From positions 310,001-374,000 of the forward strand of contig JAQUGO010000002.1 in NCBI GenBank assembly GCA_028684065.1: a DNA stretch of 64,000 bases, written 5' to 3'. The position numbers and the translations under genes are program-made. Positions 55,581 to 64,000 of the stretch are shown here, piece by piece. Below the pieces are notes generated by a model, which saw only the letters and a program-made list of their open reading frames with translations, was not told the origin of the DNA and made no database searches. This DNA is from Sulfurospirillaceae bacterium. Lineage in GTDB: Bacteria; Campylobacterota; Campylobacteria; Campylobacterales; Sulfurospirillaceae. How positions within the stretch are numbered: the stretch's first letter is position 1; every line of letters begins with the position of its first letter.

Positions 55581-56387
55581 TTAGTTGCATAAGTTTTGGG
55601 AACCAAGAAGTTCGGCACTGATTCCAGAATTTTTTCTTGTAATATTGAATATGTATTTACCTTGTGATGTTATTTTATCCGCAGCCTCTTTAGGGGTCAT
55701 TGCTAAAGTCCTTAGATTAATTTCAAAAATAAGAGCATCAATTGGCCACCTATAAAGTTGACTAAAATATATTTGTGCCTTTATATCTTCTTGATGAAAC
55801 TTGTTTTGTGCTAAATCAGAAATTTCTTTACGCAATGAAACCCTTTGACATCTGTATTTTGCAATAACATCATAATAATCATTAAAGGCTTTAGATGTAT
55901 CAGTGCCATATACTCCATTATATAATTTAGCCCAAAAAAGAATTAATTCTGAATAGAGAGATTTCATATTTGAATATTGAGCTGGACTAATTTTTTGTTT
56001 CAAATCTTCTAAATTATGCAAAAGCAACGTAGGATAAGAGTCATATTCAAGTTGATATAATAATCTACTAAATTCATCTTCAGTTGGGAATGAAGAAGTT
56101 TTTTTTTCTATCGTTTCTTTTATGATTTGCTCTTCATATTGTTTGGCATATGTTTTAATACCATTATTAATCATTTCTATAACATAGGGGTCGCTAGTTC
56201 CAACTTGTTTTGCAAATATTTTAATAAGTGGTCTGCTTAAACTAGTTAGAGGCATATAACTTATCATATAAAAGATGATTAAAATAGGGATAAAAACACC
56301 TAAAGATATAAAAAAACTTTCTAAACTTTTATAGGACAGCGGCTTTATTTCGCGCCATAACCATAGTAAACTTTCTTTTATCTTCAT
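55581..56387 (-). CDS. Element-borne single-TM protein of unknown function
   Basis: 268-aa ORF, one N-terminal TM (FFISLGVFIPILIIFYMISYM), long soluble alpha-helical region; opposite orientation to rep/int. Confidence 0.75.
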   Translation of the reverse strand: MKIKESLLWLWREIKPLSYKSLESFFISLGVFIPILIIFYMISYMPLTSLSRPLIKIFAKQVGTSDPYVIEMINNGIKTYAKQYEEQIIKETIEKKTSSFPTEDEFSRLLYQLEYDSYPTLLLHNLEDLKQKISPAQYSNMKSLYSELILFWAKLYNGVYGTDTSKAFNDYYDVIAKYRCQRVSLRKEISDLAQNKFHQEDIKAQIYFSQLYRWPIDALIFEINLRTLAMTPKEAADKITSQGKYIFNITRKNSGISAELLGSQNLCN

Positions 56388-56819
56388 GAGTTTTCCTTAA
56401 AATAAAATCATTATATAAAATTTTTACTTATATAAAACAAATAAGTGTTTAGGCAAAAGTCTAAAAATTAAGATTTCAGGCTAAGTACAATTTTGGCTTT
56501 TTAAAAATAATTCTCAGTGCCATATGTTATGGACTAATACATATACTTGACAGTTATTTTTAAACTTGATAAAATTTCTCCACGCTAATTTAATTAGCAA
56601 ATTTTCGGTTCCAAATGAACTGTAAAAAGGTAAGTAAAAAAGAATAAAAGCACTATAAGAACATTAAAAGCACATTCTAGGCACTAAACGTCGCTCATAG
56701 GTACGAAAAGGCATCAGCTAAAAATACACCGCTAAAAGACAAAAAAGCCACTAAAAGCTACAACATTCATAAAACCAGCATTAAAATAAATTAAAAACCA
56801 TTAGATACTATTGCCACAG

Positions 56820-57061
56820 TATATCATCAAGCCTTCAATCTGCGTGGCAAGGACTTTGTCCTGCGTAAGCAGTAAGAAGGCGAAGCCTTGATCTAAACCA
56901 CTACAGCTTGTCTGTAGGGGCACAACGAGCTAAAAGTATTAGCTCTGTTAAATGGTTAATCGAGGCACTAGGTGGATGATGAAGGGGGTATATTGTATTA
57001 CCCCCTTAGAAACGACAAATAGTATAAAATGCAGATTATGTGGAACCTCATTAATGAGGTT
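56820..57061. other. Hairpin/palindrome-rich region upstream of rep (candidate replication origin/regulatory region)
   Basis: AAGGC-gaa-GCCTT (56877-56889), AAGGGGGTA-tattgtat-TACCCCCTT (56982-57007), AACCTCATTAATGAGGTT (57044-57061). Confidence 0.5.
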
Positions 57062-57064
57062 AAA

Positions 57065-58453
57065 ATGTCTAAAAAAAATAAGACTATGGTGTCAGCTAAT
57101 GTTGCTCTTTCAAAGAGTTATGATTTTAAAACGGTAAGTGGCGTAGATACTCTGTATTACTACTTACCATCAAATGAGGATTATCTTTTTTTCTTTGCTG
57201 ATTTAGAAGCTCAAATATTAGCCAAACAAGAAGAGTTAGGCGGATATATTCCTAAAGATACTTTTATCATAAGCATTGGCGAAAAAGAGTTTTACTACAA
57301 TGGAAGAAGTAAGGGTTTTTACTTCTTTGTTGATACATCAAGATGGCTTCGTGTTGGTTTTAAAGATTCAAAAAACATTGCAAATGTACACGATATATTT
57401 ATTCAATTAGAGTCTAGTGGAATCTATCTTCTTGGTATTGTTAAGCTTTTTAACTATATTAATGACTCCCTTTTAGCTTCAATTTCTTCTAATGTGCCAC
57501 AAATCACGCGGATTGATTATAATATTTTTTGCCAATATGACCTTAGTCAGGTTATCAATAAAGAATATATTGTCAGTCGTAAACGGTACAACCGCAGGGA
57601 TGATGGTGGAAGGCGTGGTTATCAATCACTTAAAATTGGCAAAGCTCCTTTTTTATTACGTCTTTACGATAAAAAAGAAGAACTTAAAAACTTAGAAAAA
57701 CGCCCTTTAATGGAGTTTTACTTTGTACAAAATGGTCTTAATCTAAGTGAGCCTATATGGAACTTTGAGTTTGAATGCCATAGAGACTTTCTCAAAGGTT
57801 TTAAGATTGAAAGTGTTGAAGATGCCCTAAGTAATGCTGAGATGCTTTTTCATCGTTTTATGAAGATGATACGTCTTGTAGATATATCCACGCTTTCACA
57901 AAGTGATTATGATGCAGGAAGACTTTATCGAGGGAAAACAGATGCTTTATGGGAGTATATAGATAACGCTTACACGTTTAAAGCGATACCTCAATCGTAT
58001 GAAACGCTAGAGAGGATTATACCACCTAAAAAGGAATACGATTCGCAAGCTTTTCTCAAAGAGTTTGAGATACTGCTTAATAAAGGTGTTGAAAACCATA
58101 TTATGATTTCTCATCATGAAATAAAAGATATTTTACGTGAGAGTAGTCTATGGCTTACCAAAAGAACTCAAAAACTGCTCGCACCGTTTAAACCTCTTCC
58201 TCTTATTGTAGACGATACAAACTATCTTTTAACAAGGAACAATACACCCGTTAAAACTATTCCACCAAAGCTAACGCTCTTAAGTACTGCAACGCTTCAA
58301 GAATGTGAAAGCTCTCTTATTAGAGCTTTACATAGTGAACTCAGCGAAAAAGATACGGATATCTCCCTTATTATGAAAAACCTCAAACTTATTGAAGCCG
58401 AAATAAAAAATCGTAAGTATGAGCAAAAGGAGCTTGAACTATGGCAAGTATAG
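57065..58453 (+). CDS. Replication initiation factor-like protein (Rep_trans-like)
   Basis: PQITRIDYNIFCQYD, PFLLRLYDKKEEL, WNFEFECHRDFLKGF resemble rolling-circle initiator motif order; position upstream of Xis/Int. Confidence 0.65.
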   Translation: MSKKNKTMVSANVALSKSYDFKTVSGVDTLYYYLPSNEDYLFFFADLEAQILAKQEELGGYIPKDTFIISIGEKEFYYNGRSKGFYFFVDTSRWLRVGFKDSKNIANVHDIFIQLESSGIYLLGIVKLFNYINDSLLASISSNVPQITRIDYNIFCQYDLSQVINKEYIVSRKRYNRRDDGGRRGYQSLKIGKAPFLLRLYDKKEELKNLEKRPLMEFYFVQNGLNLSEPIWNFEFECHRDFLKGFKIESVEDALSNAEMLFHRFMKMIRLVDISTLSQSDYDAGRLYRGKTDALWEYIDNAYTFKAIPQSYETLERIIPPKKEYDSQAFLKEFEILLNKGVENHIMISHHEIKDILRESSLWLTKRTQKLLAPFKPLPLIVDDTNYLLTRNNTPVKTIPPKLTLLSTATLQECESSLIRALHSELSEKDTDISLIMKNLKLIEAEIKNRKYEQKELELWQV

Positions 58454-58830
58454 AGCTCATCACCAAAGAGGACATAGAAGAGTTAAAAGCCCTCATTATT
58501 GGTTATGCCAAACCATTGATGACCGTTGAAGAGGTTGCAGGTTATTTGCGCCTCTCTCCGCATACTATTCGGCATAAAATTGCCGACCAAACTTTTATTC
58601 TTGGAGTACATTATTCAGATAAAGCAGGTAAAATACTATTTGCAAAAGAGAAACTGGATACTTGGCTTTGGGAAACGACTAAGGAGTCAAACAATGTCAG
58701 TATTCAAAAAAAACAATCGGGTGTGGATAGATTTGTTCGCCAATGGTGCGAGAATCAGAAAATCCACGGGTCTGGAGTGGACAGCGTCCAATGTCAAAAA
58801 GGTCGAAAAAGAGCTGATTCCTCAGCTTAA
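58441..58830 (+). CDS. HTH_17/excisionase-like DNA-binding protein
   Basis: LMTVEEVAGYLRLSPHTIRHKIADQTFILGVHY... typical MerR/Xis-type HTH. Confidence 0.78.
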   Translation: MASIELITKEDIEELKALIIGYAKPLMTVEEVAGYLRLSPHTIRHKIADQTFILGVHYSDKAGKILFAKEKLDTWLWETTKESNNVSIQKKQSGVDRFVRQWCENQKIHGSGVDSVQCQKGRKRADSSA

Positions 58831-59767
58831 AATGGGCGTAATGACGGGAACGTTATCACTTCAAAAAGAGCGCATTAAAACGGTGCGCTATTATGCTGAG
58901 TTGTTCATCAAATCGAAAAAACAGACAACGGCACAAAGCACTTATAGTCGTTATGCTTCCATTTTAGAAAGAGTGATTTTATCTACTTTTGGAGATACCC
59001 CCATTCGTGAGATAAAAGTTTCTCATATTGATAGATGGAGAAGCGAGCTTTTACAGCGCTTTAGTGCTAAAACTGTTAAAGAGTATCAAATTGTCTTTAG
59101 AGGTATTTTTCAAAAAGCACTTCACGATGAAGAAGTAGGAAGAAATCCTTTTGATGCGTTGGACTCTTTAAAAGTGAAAAAGCCAACCGTTGTTCCTTTT
59201 ATGCCTTATGAGGTCAAACTCATTTTAGAGACAGCGCAAGGATGGTTTAAGAACTATCTTGCTCTTGGATTTATGACGGGTATGAGAGTCGGTGAAATCG
59301 TTGCGTTAAAATGGAAAAATGTCAATCTTGACACGAGAGAGATTTACGTTTGCGCCTCTAAAACGAAAGGTGTTGAAGGCAGTACCAAAACACAAAGTAG
59401 TATTAGATACATTCCTATCATTGATACGTTAGTACCTTTTATTGAAAGTCAAAAAAAACTTAGTGGTGACAAAGAGTATGTGTTTGTCAATCAATACGGA
59501 AGAGTTTTTTATGATTACAAGACAATAGGTGCTAGGCAATGGACGGATATTTTAAAAGCGTGTAATCTTGCTCATAGAAGAATGTATGAGATGCGCCATA
59601 CATGCGCAACAAATCTTCTAATGAGTGGAAAGTATAGTGTTAATGAGATTGCATCTGTTTTAGGACATACAACACCGCAAATGTTGTTTGAACGTTATAC
59701 GAGAAACATATCAGCGGAAAGAAAACCGTTTAATAAAACAATAGATATTTATGCGGTAAATGCTTAA
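58694..59767 (+). CDS. Tyrosine recombinase/integrase
   Basis: MSVFKKNNRVWIDLFANGARIRKSTGLEW N-terminus; catalytic TGMRVGEIVALKW, HRRMYEMRHTCATNLL, LGHTTPQMLFERYTR. Confidence 0.95.
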   Translation: MSVFKKNNRVWIDLFANGARIRKSTGLEWTASNVKKVEKELIPQLKMGVMTGTLSLQKERIKTVRYYAELFIKSKKQTTAQSTYSRYASILERVILSTFGDTPIREIKVSHIDRWRSELLQRFSAKTVKEYQIVFRGIFQKALHDEEVGRNPFDALDSLKVKKPTVVPFMPYEVKLILETAQGWFKNYLALGFMTGMRVGEIVALKWKNVNLDTREIYVCASKTKGVEGSTKTQSSIRYIPIIDTLVPFIESQKKLSGDKEYVFVNQYGRVFYDYKTIGARQWTDILKACNLAHRRMYEMRHTCATNLLMSGKYSVNEIASVLGHTTPQMLFERYTRNISAERKPFNKTIDIYAVNA

Positions 59768-59830
59768 GTCACCATAGTGTCACTGGGAGTTTTTTATAGC
59801 TTCGAAAGTGCCTAAAATAGAGGGTTAAGA

Positions 59831-59918
59831 TGGCGGGCAGAGGGGGATTCGAACCCCCGGTGAGTTGCCCCACGGCCGCGTTCCAGGCGACTGGATTAAA
59901 CCACTCTCCCATCTGCCC
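59831..59918 (-). tRNA. tRNA-Ser (GGA)
   Basis: Reverse strand GGGCAGATGGGAGAGTGG...CTGGAAC...TCTGCCCGCCA; anticodon GGA, long variable arm. Confidence 0.96.
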
Positions 59919-60155
59919 AAATTTTGTAGATAGTGATTGTAGTCAAAAATGGCTTAAACCGTTATTTGATTATACTAATATCTGTTCCTAATGTGTCAAT
60001 ATAGCAATAATTGTTAAATATATTTTTACTATTTTTGTTAATTTATGTGTAAATTTAACCTATTTTTATATTAGTAAAATATATTTTACGATTTTTAATT
60101 GTTAATTAAGTTTAGTTAATGTAATTTTACTTATATTAATTATAAAGGATTTTTC

Positions 60156-60287
60156 ATGAGTGGATATATTGCTTATATCGCAGGTGGTGCACTCGCTACA
60201 TCATTCGCAGGGAACAGATGGTTAAGAGGGGCTAGTTGGATTGCTCTAGGTACTTTAGTTATTGTATTGTATATGGAATATTTATAG
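60156..60287 (+). CDS. Small membrane protein, 43 aa (MSGYIAYIAGGALATSFAGNRWLRGASWIALGTLVIVLYMEYL)
   Basis: AAAGGA SD upstream, hydrophobic; absent from ORF track. Confidence 0.65.
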   Translation: MSGYIAYIAGGALATSFAGNRWLRGASWIALGTLVIVLYMEYL

Positions 60288-60405
60288 ACTTTATTTTGCA
60301 GAGTGATACAATATGGATTACTCTGCAATCGGTGTCCAAAAAGTAAAATAATTTTCTTTTACTTTTTTTTAGATAAAATAGTCTTACAAACTTTGCAGGA
60401 CTAAA

Positions 60406-61692
60406 ATGGATACCTCTCGAAATGACGAAAGTCAAGGTGCTTTAAAATTTACTGATATTGAAAAGAAGGTAGATTCCTTTATCCAATCGTATAACTTCAA
60501 CCTATATAAAGTACACGAAGCACTATATTGCTTTGAAGAAGATGCTTTAAGTGAGGTCATTACTCTTTTACACCATTGCAAGCTACCTAAAAAATATAAT
60601 TCCTATAAAGATGTTTTACGAGAAAAACTCTCAATCAAACTTAATCTTACTGCTAATGACCTTCTTATTTTTGCTGAAGAAATGATTTATGCAAAGCTTT
60701 TCTTTCAACTAGAAAATCAAGAGAATCAAGCTGATAGGAGAGCTTGTGGCTTAAGTCCAGAGCTTTTAGAACACTATAAAGGTGAATTTTTTAGTCAAAA
60801 TACACACAAAGAAGATATTATAGAATTACTTCCTTTCGTTGTTGAAGACGTTTTGACATTTCGAAAACTAACCCCTTTAGAGTTTAAAAAAACATTTATA
60901 GTAACGCTTGTAAACTTAGTTGAAATCATCGTTATTGCCCATACGAGTTTAGATAATTTGCGTCATATTAGAGGCCTCAGTTACTATCTTTTAAGAGAAA
61001 TGTTTGATGAATTAATGCTGTTTATTGCTGAAGATATTTTATTTTCTTTTTCAAATGCAGATAAAAAAGCTATAGAATTTTTAAGTCACTTTAGCCTTAA
61101 TGAAACGATTGATACTCAAGGCAATCGATACAAAGCAAATCCAATTTTAGATGAAAGTAACTATGCTTGGAATATGACCACTATTCGTTCCACCTTACTA
61201 CAACATAAACGAGCCAAACAAGCATTTTACGATAAAAAAAATGCCTTGATTACAATAAAAAAGAAACTAGAATCTCATAAAATAGCTCAAAAAGAGCTCA
61301 ACAAACACATCAATATTGAACAACAAGAGTTCCTTGATATTGAGACGAAAATAAAAAGTATTCATAAAACACTGCAAAAGCTCCAAGAAGTTACTACAGA
61401 TGAAGTTACATTTTCTGAAAACGGTGAAGATAAAATCTTCCCACGTAATGTACTTATTGCAAAACTTTTTAAAAAAGAAGATTCTTATCTTATTGAAAAA
61501 AATAAACTTAAAAAATCGCTAGAAGAAATGGTTCTTAGAATTGCTAATAAACAAAAAGATATCGATATTTGGGAAAAAAAATACGATGAAGGTAAAGCTC
61601 TTTTGGAAGCTATTGAAGCTAATGGACATCCTATAGACAAACAATATGAACGTATTCAAAGAGCTCTAGCTAAAACCTTAGCAAGTCGTTAA
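60406..61692 (+). CDS. Hypothetical protein with C-terminal coiled coil (428 aa)
   Basis: Long ORF, Lys/Glu-rich heptad-like C-terminal half; no recognised family. Confidence 0.75.
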   Translation: MDTSRNDESQGALKFTDIEKKVDSFIQSYNFNLYKVHEALYCFEEDALSEVITLLHHCKLPKKYNSYKDVLREKLSIKLNLTANDLLIFAEEMIYAKLFFQLENQENQADRRACGLSPELLEHYKGEFFSQNTHKEDIIELLPFVVEDVLTFRKLTPLEFKKTFIVTLVNLVEIIVIAHTSLDNLRHIRGLSYYLLREMFDELMLFIAEDILFSFSNADKKAIEFLSHFSLNETIDTQGNRYKANPILDESNYAWNMTTIRSTLLQHKRAKQAFYDKKNALITIKKKLESHKIAQKELNKHINIEQQEFLDIETKIKSIHKTLQKLQEVTTDEVTFSENGEDKIFPRNVLIAKLFKKEDSYLIEKNKLKKSLEEMVLRIANKQKDIDIWEKKYDEGKALLEAIEANGHPIDKQYERIQRALAKTLASR

Positions 61693-61900
61693 AACTTATA
61701 GCACTATTATGATCTACGTCTGCCTATTAAAATACAAAATTTAAAAATAAAATCTTACTATTTAAAGAAAAATAAAAGTTGTATAATATATTTTTAACAA
61801 AATAAATACTTATAAGGAGGTAGATTTTACACTATAAACTTCTATTGTTAGTTGTCATCAATCGTGCATTTTCACGTTAAAATTATAAACAGGAGTTCAC

Positions 61901-63241
61901 ATGTTAGTTTTGATTTTATTGGTTGCTATTGGGTTTATTGTGATTTCTACAAGTAAATGGAAGCTACATCCATTCATTGCTTTACTCATTGCCGCTTATG
62001 GTATAGCCTTCAGTGTCGGTATGAAATACGCGGACATTGCTAAAACAATCACTTCTGGTTTTGGTGGTATCTTAGCATATATTGGAATTGTTATTGTTCT
62101 GGGAACTATCATCGGTGTTATCTTAGAAAAAAGTGGTGCAGCTGTTAAAATGGCCAGTGTTGTTTTAAAAATAGTCGGTAAAAAACGACCTGTACTTGCT
62201 ATGTCTATTATCGGTTATATTGTATCCATTCCTGTTTTTTGTGACAGCGGTTTTGTCATTTTAAATGCCCTTAAACGCTCTATGGTTAAACAACTTAAAG
62301 TTTCTGGCGTTGCTATGAGCGTTGCCCTTGCAACAGGACTTTATGCAACCCACACCTTAGTACCACCAACACCTGGCCCTATTGCCGCAGCAGGCAATTT
62401 ACAAGTTGGCAATCTTGGCTTAGTAATTCTATTTGGTTTAGGTATTGCTATTGTTACGATGCTTGCTGGTTATTTTTGGGCAATGAAATCAGGTAAAATA
62501 TATAAAAGTGGTGAAGATTTAGATCTTGATCTCGAAAAAGACTATGAAGTTAAAGAAAAATATGGTGAACTTCCAAGTGCATTTAAATCTTTTGCACCTA
62601 TATTTATTCCCGTTTTATTAATGGCTTTAGCAAGTATTGCAAGTCTTGCATTTAAAGGCGCTAGTAGCACATTCATATATAAAGTCTTTGTATTTTTGGG
62701 GCACCCTGCTAATGCTTTATTTGTAGGTGTACTTTTTGCAACATTACTTTTACCAAAATTCAACGAAGAAACTCTTTCTGGCTGGGTAGGTGAAGGTGTT
62801 AAAAATGCAGGTGAAATTTTAATTATCACTGGTGCTGGTGGTGCTTTGGGTGCCGTGCTCAAAGCGAGTGGAATAGGTGATTATTTAGGAACATCTCTGC
62901 AAACACTGAGCCTTGGTATTTTGGTACCTTTTATTATTGCAGCAGCATTAAAATCTGCACAAGGCTCTTCAACGACAGCACTTGTTGTAACCTCTACCAT
63001 TATGCTTCCTCTTTTAGGCAGTCTTGGACTAGACAGTGAAATTGGTAAAGTCTTGACTGTTATGGCCATAGGCGCAGGTGCAATGACGGTTAGCCATGCC
63101 AATGATAGTTTCTTTTGGGTCGTTTCAAGATTCAGTCAAATGGATGTTCCAACCGCCTATAAAGCCTATACAATGGCTACATTGATACAAGGTCTAGCGA
63201 CCATTGCTGTTGTTTCTATTTTGGCTGGAATATTATTATAA
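61901..63241 (+). CDS. GntP-family gluconate-type:H+ symporter
   Basis: HPFIALLIAAYGIAFSVGM, VPPTPGPIAAAGNLQVG signature. Confidence 0.92.
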   Translation: MLVLILLVAIGFIVISTSKWKLHPFIALLIAAYGIAFSVGMKYADIAKTITSGFGGILAYIGIVIVLGTIIGVILEKSGAAVKMASVVLKIVGKKRPVLAMSIIGYIVSIPVFCDSGFVILNALKRSMVKQLKVSGVAMSVALATGLYATHTLVPPTPGPIAAAGNLQVGNLGLVILFGLGIAIVTMLAGYFWAMKSGKIYKSGEDLDLDLEKDYEVKEKYGELPSAFKSFAPIFIPVLLMALASIASLAFKGASSTFIYKVFVFLGHPANALFVGVLFATLLLPKFNEETLSGWVGEGVKNAGEILIITGAGGALGAVLKASGIGDYLGTSLQTLSLGILVPFIIAAALKSAQGSSTTALVVTSTIMLPLLGSLGLDSEIGKVLTVMAIGAGAMTVSHANDSFFWVVSRFSQMDVPTAYKAYTMATLIQGLATIAVVSILAGILL

Positions 63242-63279
63242 AATTGTATTTAATTGCGTTATAGTTTAAAGGAACCCAT

Positions 63280-64000
63280 ATGTTGCGTCACACCAAAATT
63301 GTAGCTACCTTAGGACCCGCTTCTTCTGAGCAAAAAGTCATTGAAGAAATGATTCGCTCCGGTGTCGATATCGTACGCCTCAATTTTTCACATGGAAACC
63401 CAGAAGATCATATTGCAAGAGCTAATTTAGTACGCGAGGCTGCAAAAAACGTAGGCCGACCAATTGGCATTTTAGCAGATCTTCAAGGTCCAAAAATACG
63501 TGTAGGAAAATTTATGGAAGGTAAAATCATGTTGCAAAAAGGTGCTCTTTTCATTTTAGATGCAAACTGTAACATGGGTGATACGCAACGTGTTGGATTA
63601 GATTATAAAGACCTGCCGAAAGATGTTTCGGCAGGCAATGTATTATTGCTAGATGATGGTCGCATTGTTCTTGATGTCTCACGCGTTCTTGGAGGAGAGA
63701 TTTTCACTGTAGTCAGACATGGTGGAGAACTTTCTAATAATAAAGGCATCAATCGTCAAGGGGGAGGGCTTTCTGCCCCCGCACTAACGGGAAAAGATAT
63801 GGAAGATATACGAACAGCAGCAAGTATGTATGTAGATTATATCGCTGTATCTTTTCCAAAAAATGCTGTCGATATGTATATGGCAAAACAACTCATTGCA
63901 GCCGCAGGTGGACATGCGCAAACAATTGCAAAAATTGAACGTGTGGAAGCAGTGGAAATGTTAGAAGAAATCATCAATGCCTCCGATGGTATTATGGTTG
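63280..64000 (+). CDS. pyk: Pyruvate kinase (3' end beyond window)
   Basis: MLRHTKIVATLGPASSEQKVIEEMIRSGVDIVRLNFSHGNPEDH; open to window end. Confidence 0.95.
   Translation, partial: MLRHTKIVATLGPASSEQKVIEEMIRSGVDIVRLNFSHGNPEDHIARANLVREAAKNVGRPIGILADLQGPKIRVGKFMEGKIMLQKGALFILDANCNMGDTQRVGLDYKDLPKDVSAGNVLLLDDGRIVLDVSRVLGGEIFTVVRHGGELSNNKGINRQGGGLSAPALTGKDMEDIRTAASMYVDYIAVSFPKNAVDMYMAKQLIAAAGGHAQTIAKIERVEAVEMLEEIINASDGIMV

Larger units (their letters stand above)
55202..59853. mobile_element. Integrative element inserted at tRNA-Ser(GGA) 3' end (~4.6 kb)
   Basis: 23-bp direct repeat TGGCGGGCAGAGGGGGATTCGAA at 55202-55224 and 59831-59853; tyrosine integrase adjacent to tRNA, Xis-like HTH, Rep-like protein. 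Confidence 0.9.

Noticed and set aside
56984-57007. AAGGGGGTA...TACCCCCTT hairpin as a simple transcription terminator
   Set aside because: No following T-tract and it lies between the upstream structured region and rep on the same strand; more likely regulatory or origin-related.
58526-58693. N-terminal extension of the integrase ORF from 58526
   Set aside because: Out-of-frame reading of the Xis-like HTH gene; integrase homology starts at MSVFKKNNR (58694).

Overview
This 64-kb window appears to be a chromosomal segment of a Campylobacterota bacterium, most like Sulfurospirillum (inferred from gene content and order; no search was run). Most of it is housekeeping genes: hemY-like, rarA, rluB-type, kdsD, rnj, rsmA, hisF, rlmN, purB, nrdA, nrdD/nrdG, nrdB, pcm, recJ, pyrG, galU, ilvD, a four-tRNA cluster, dgt, pyk. 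The points most worth following up are: (1) a class III ribonucleotide reductase whose glycyl-radical domain is a separate 54-aa ORF with its own Shine-Dalgarno, absent from the supplied ORF track; (2) a compact ~4.6-kb integrative element inserted at the 3' end of tRNA-Ser(GGA), with a 23-bp direct repeat, tyrosine integrase, Xis-like HTH protein, Rep-like initiator, a structured presumed origin region, one membrane-protein cargo gene, and an apparent remnant of an earlier integration outside its distal end; (3) a strongly over-represented 10-bp palindrome, TTACATGTAA, found in both coding and intergenic DNA; (4) an AmmeMemoRadiSam operon of unknown function; (5) a DASS permease, orphan TctC-type binding protein and two-component system cluster; (6) three unlisted small membrane-protein ORFs. 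Calls are from reading the sequence; no database search was possible.
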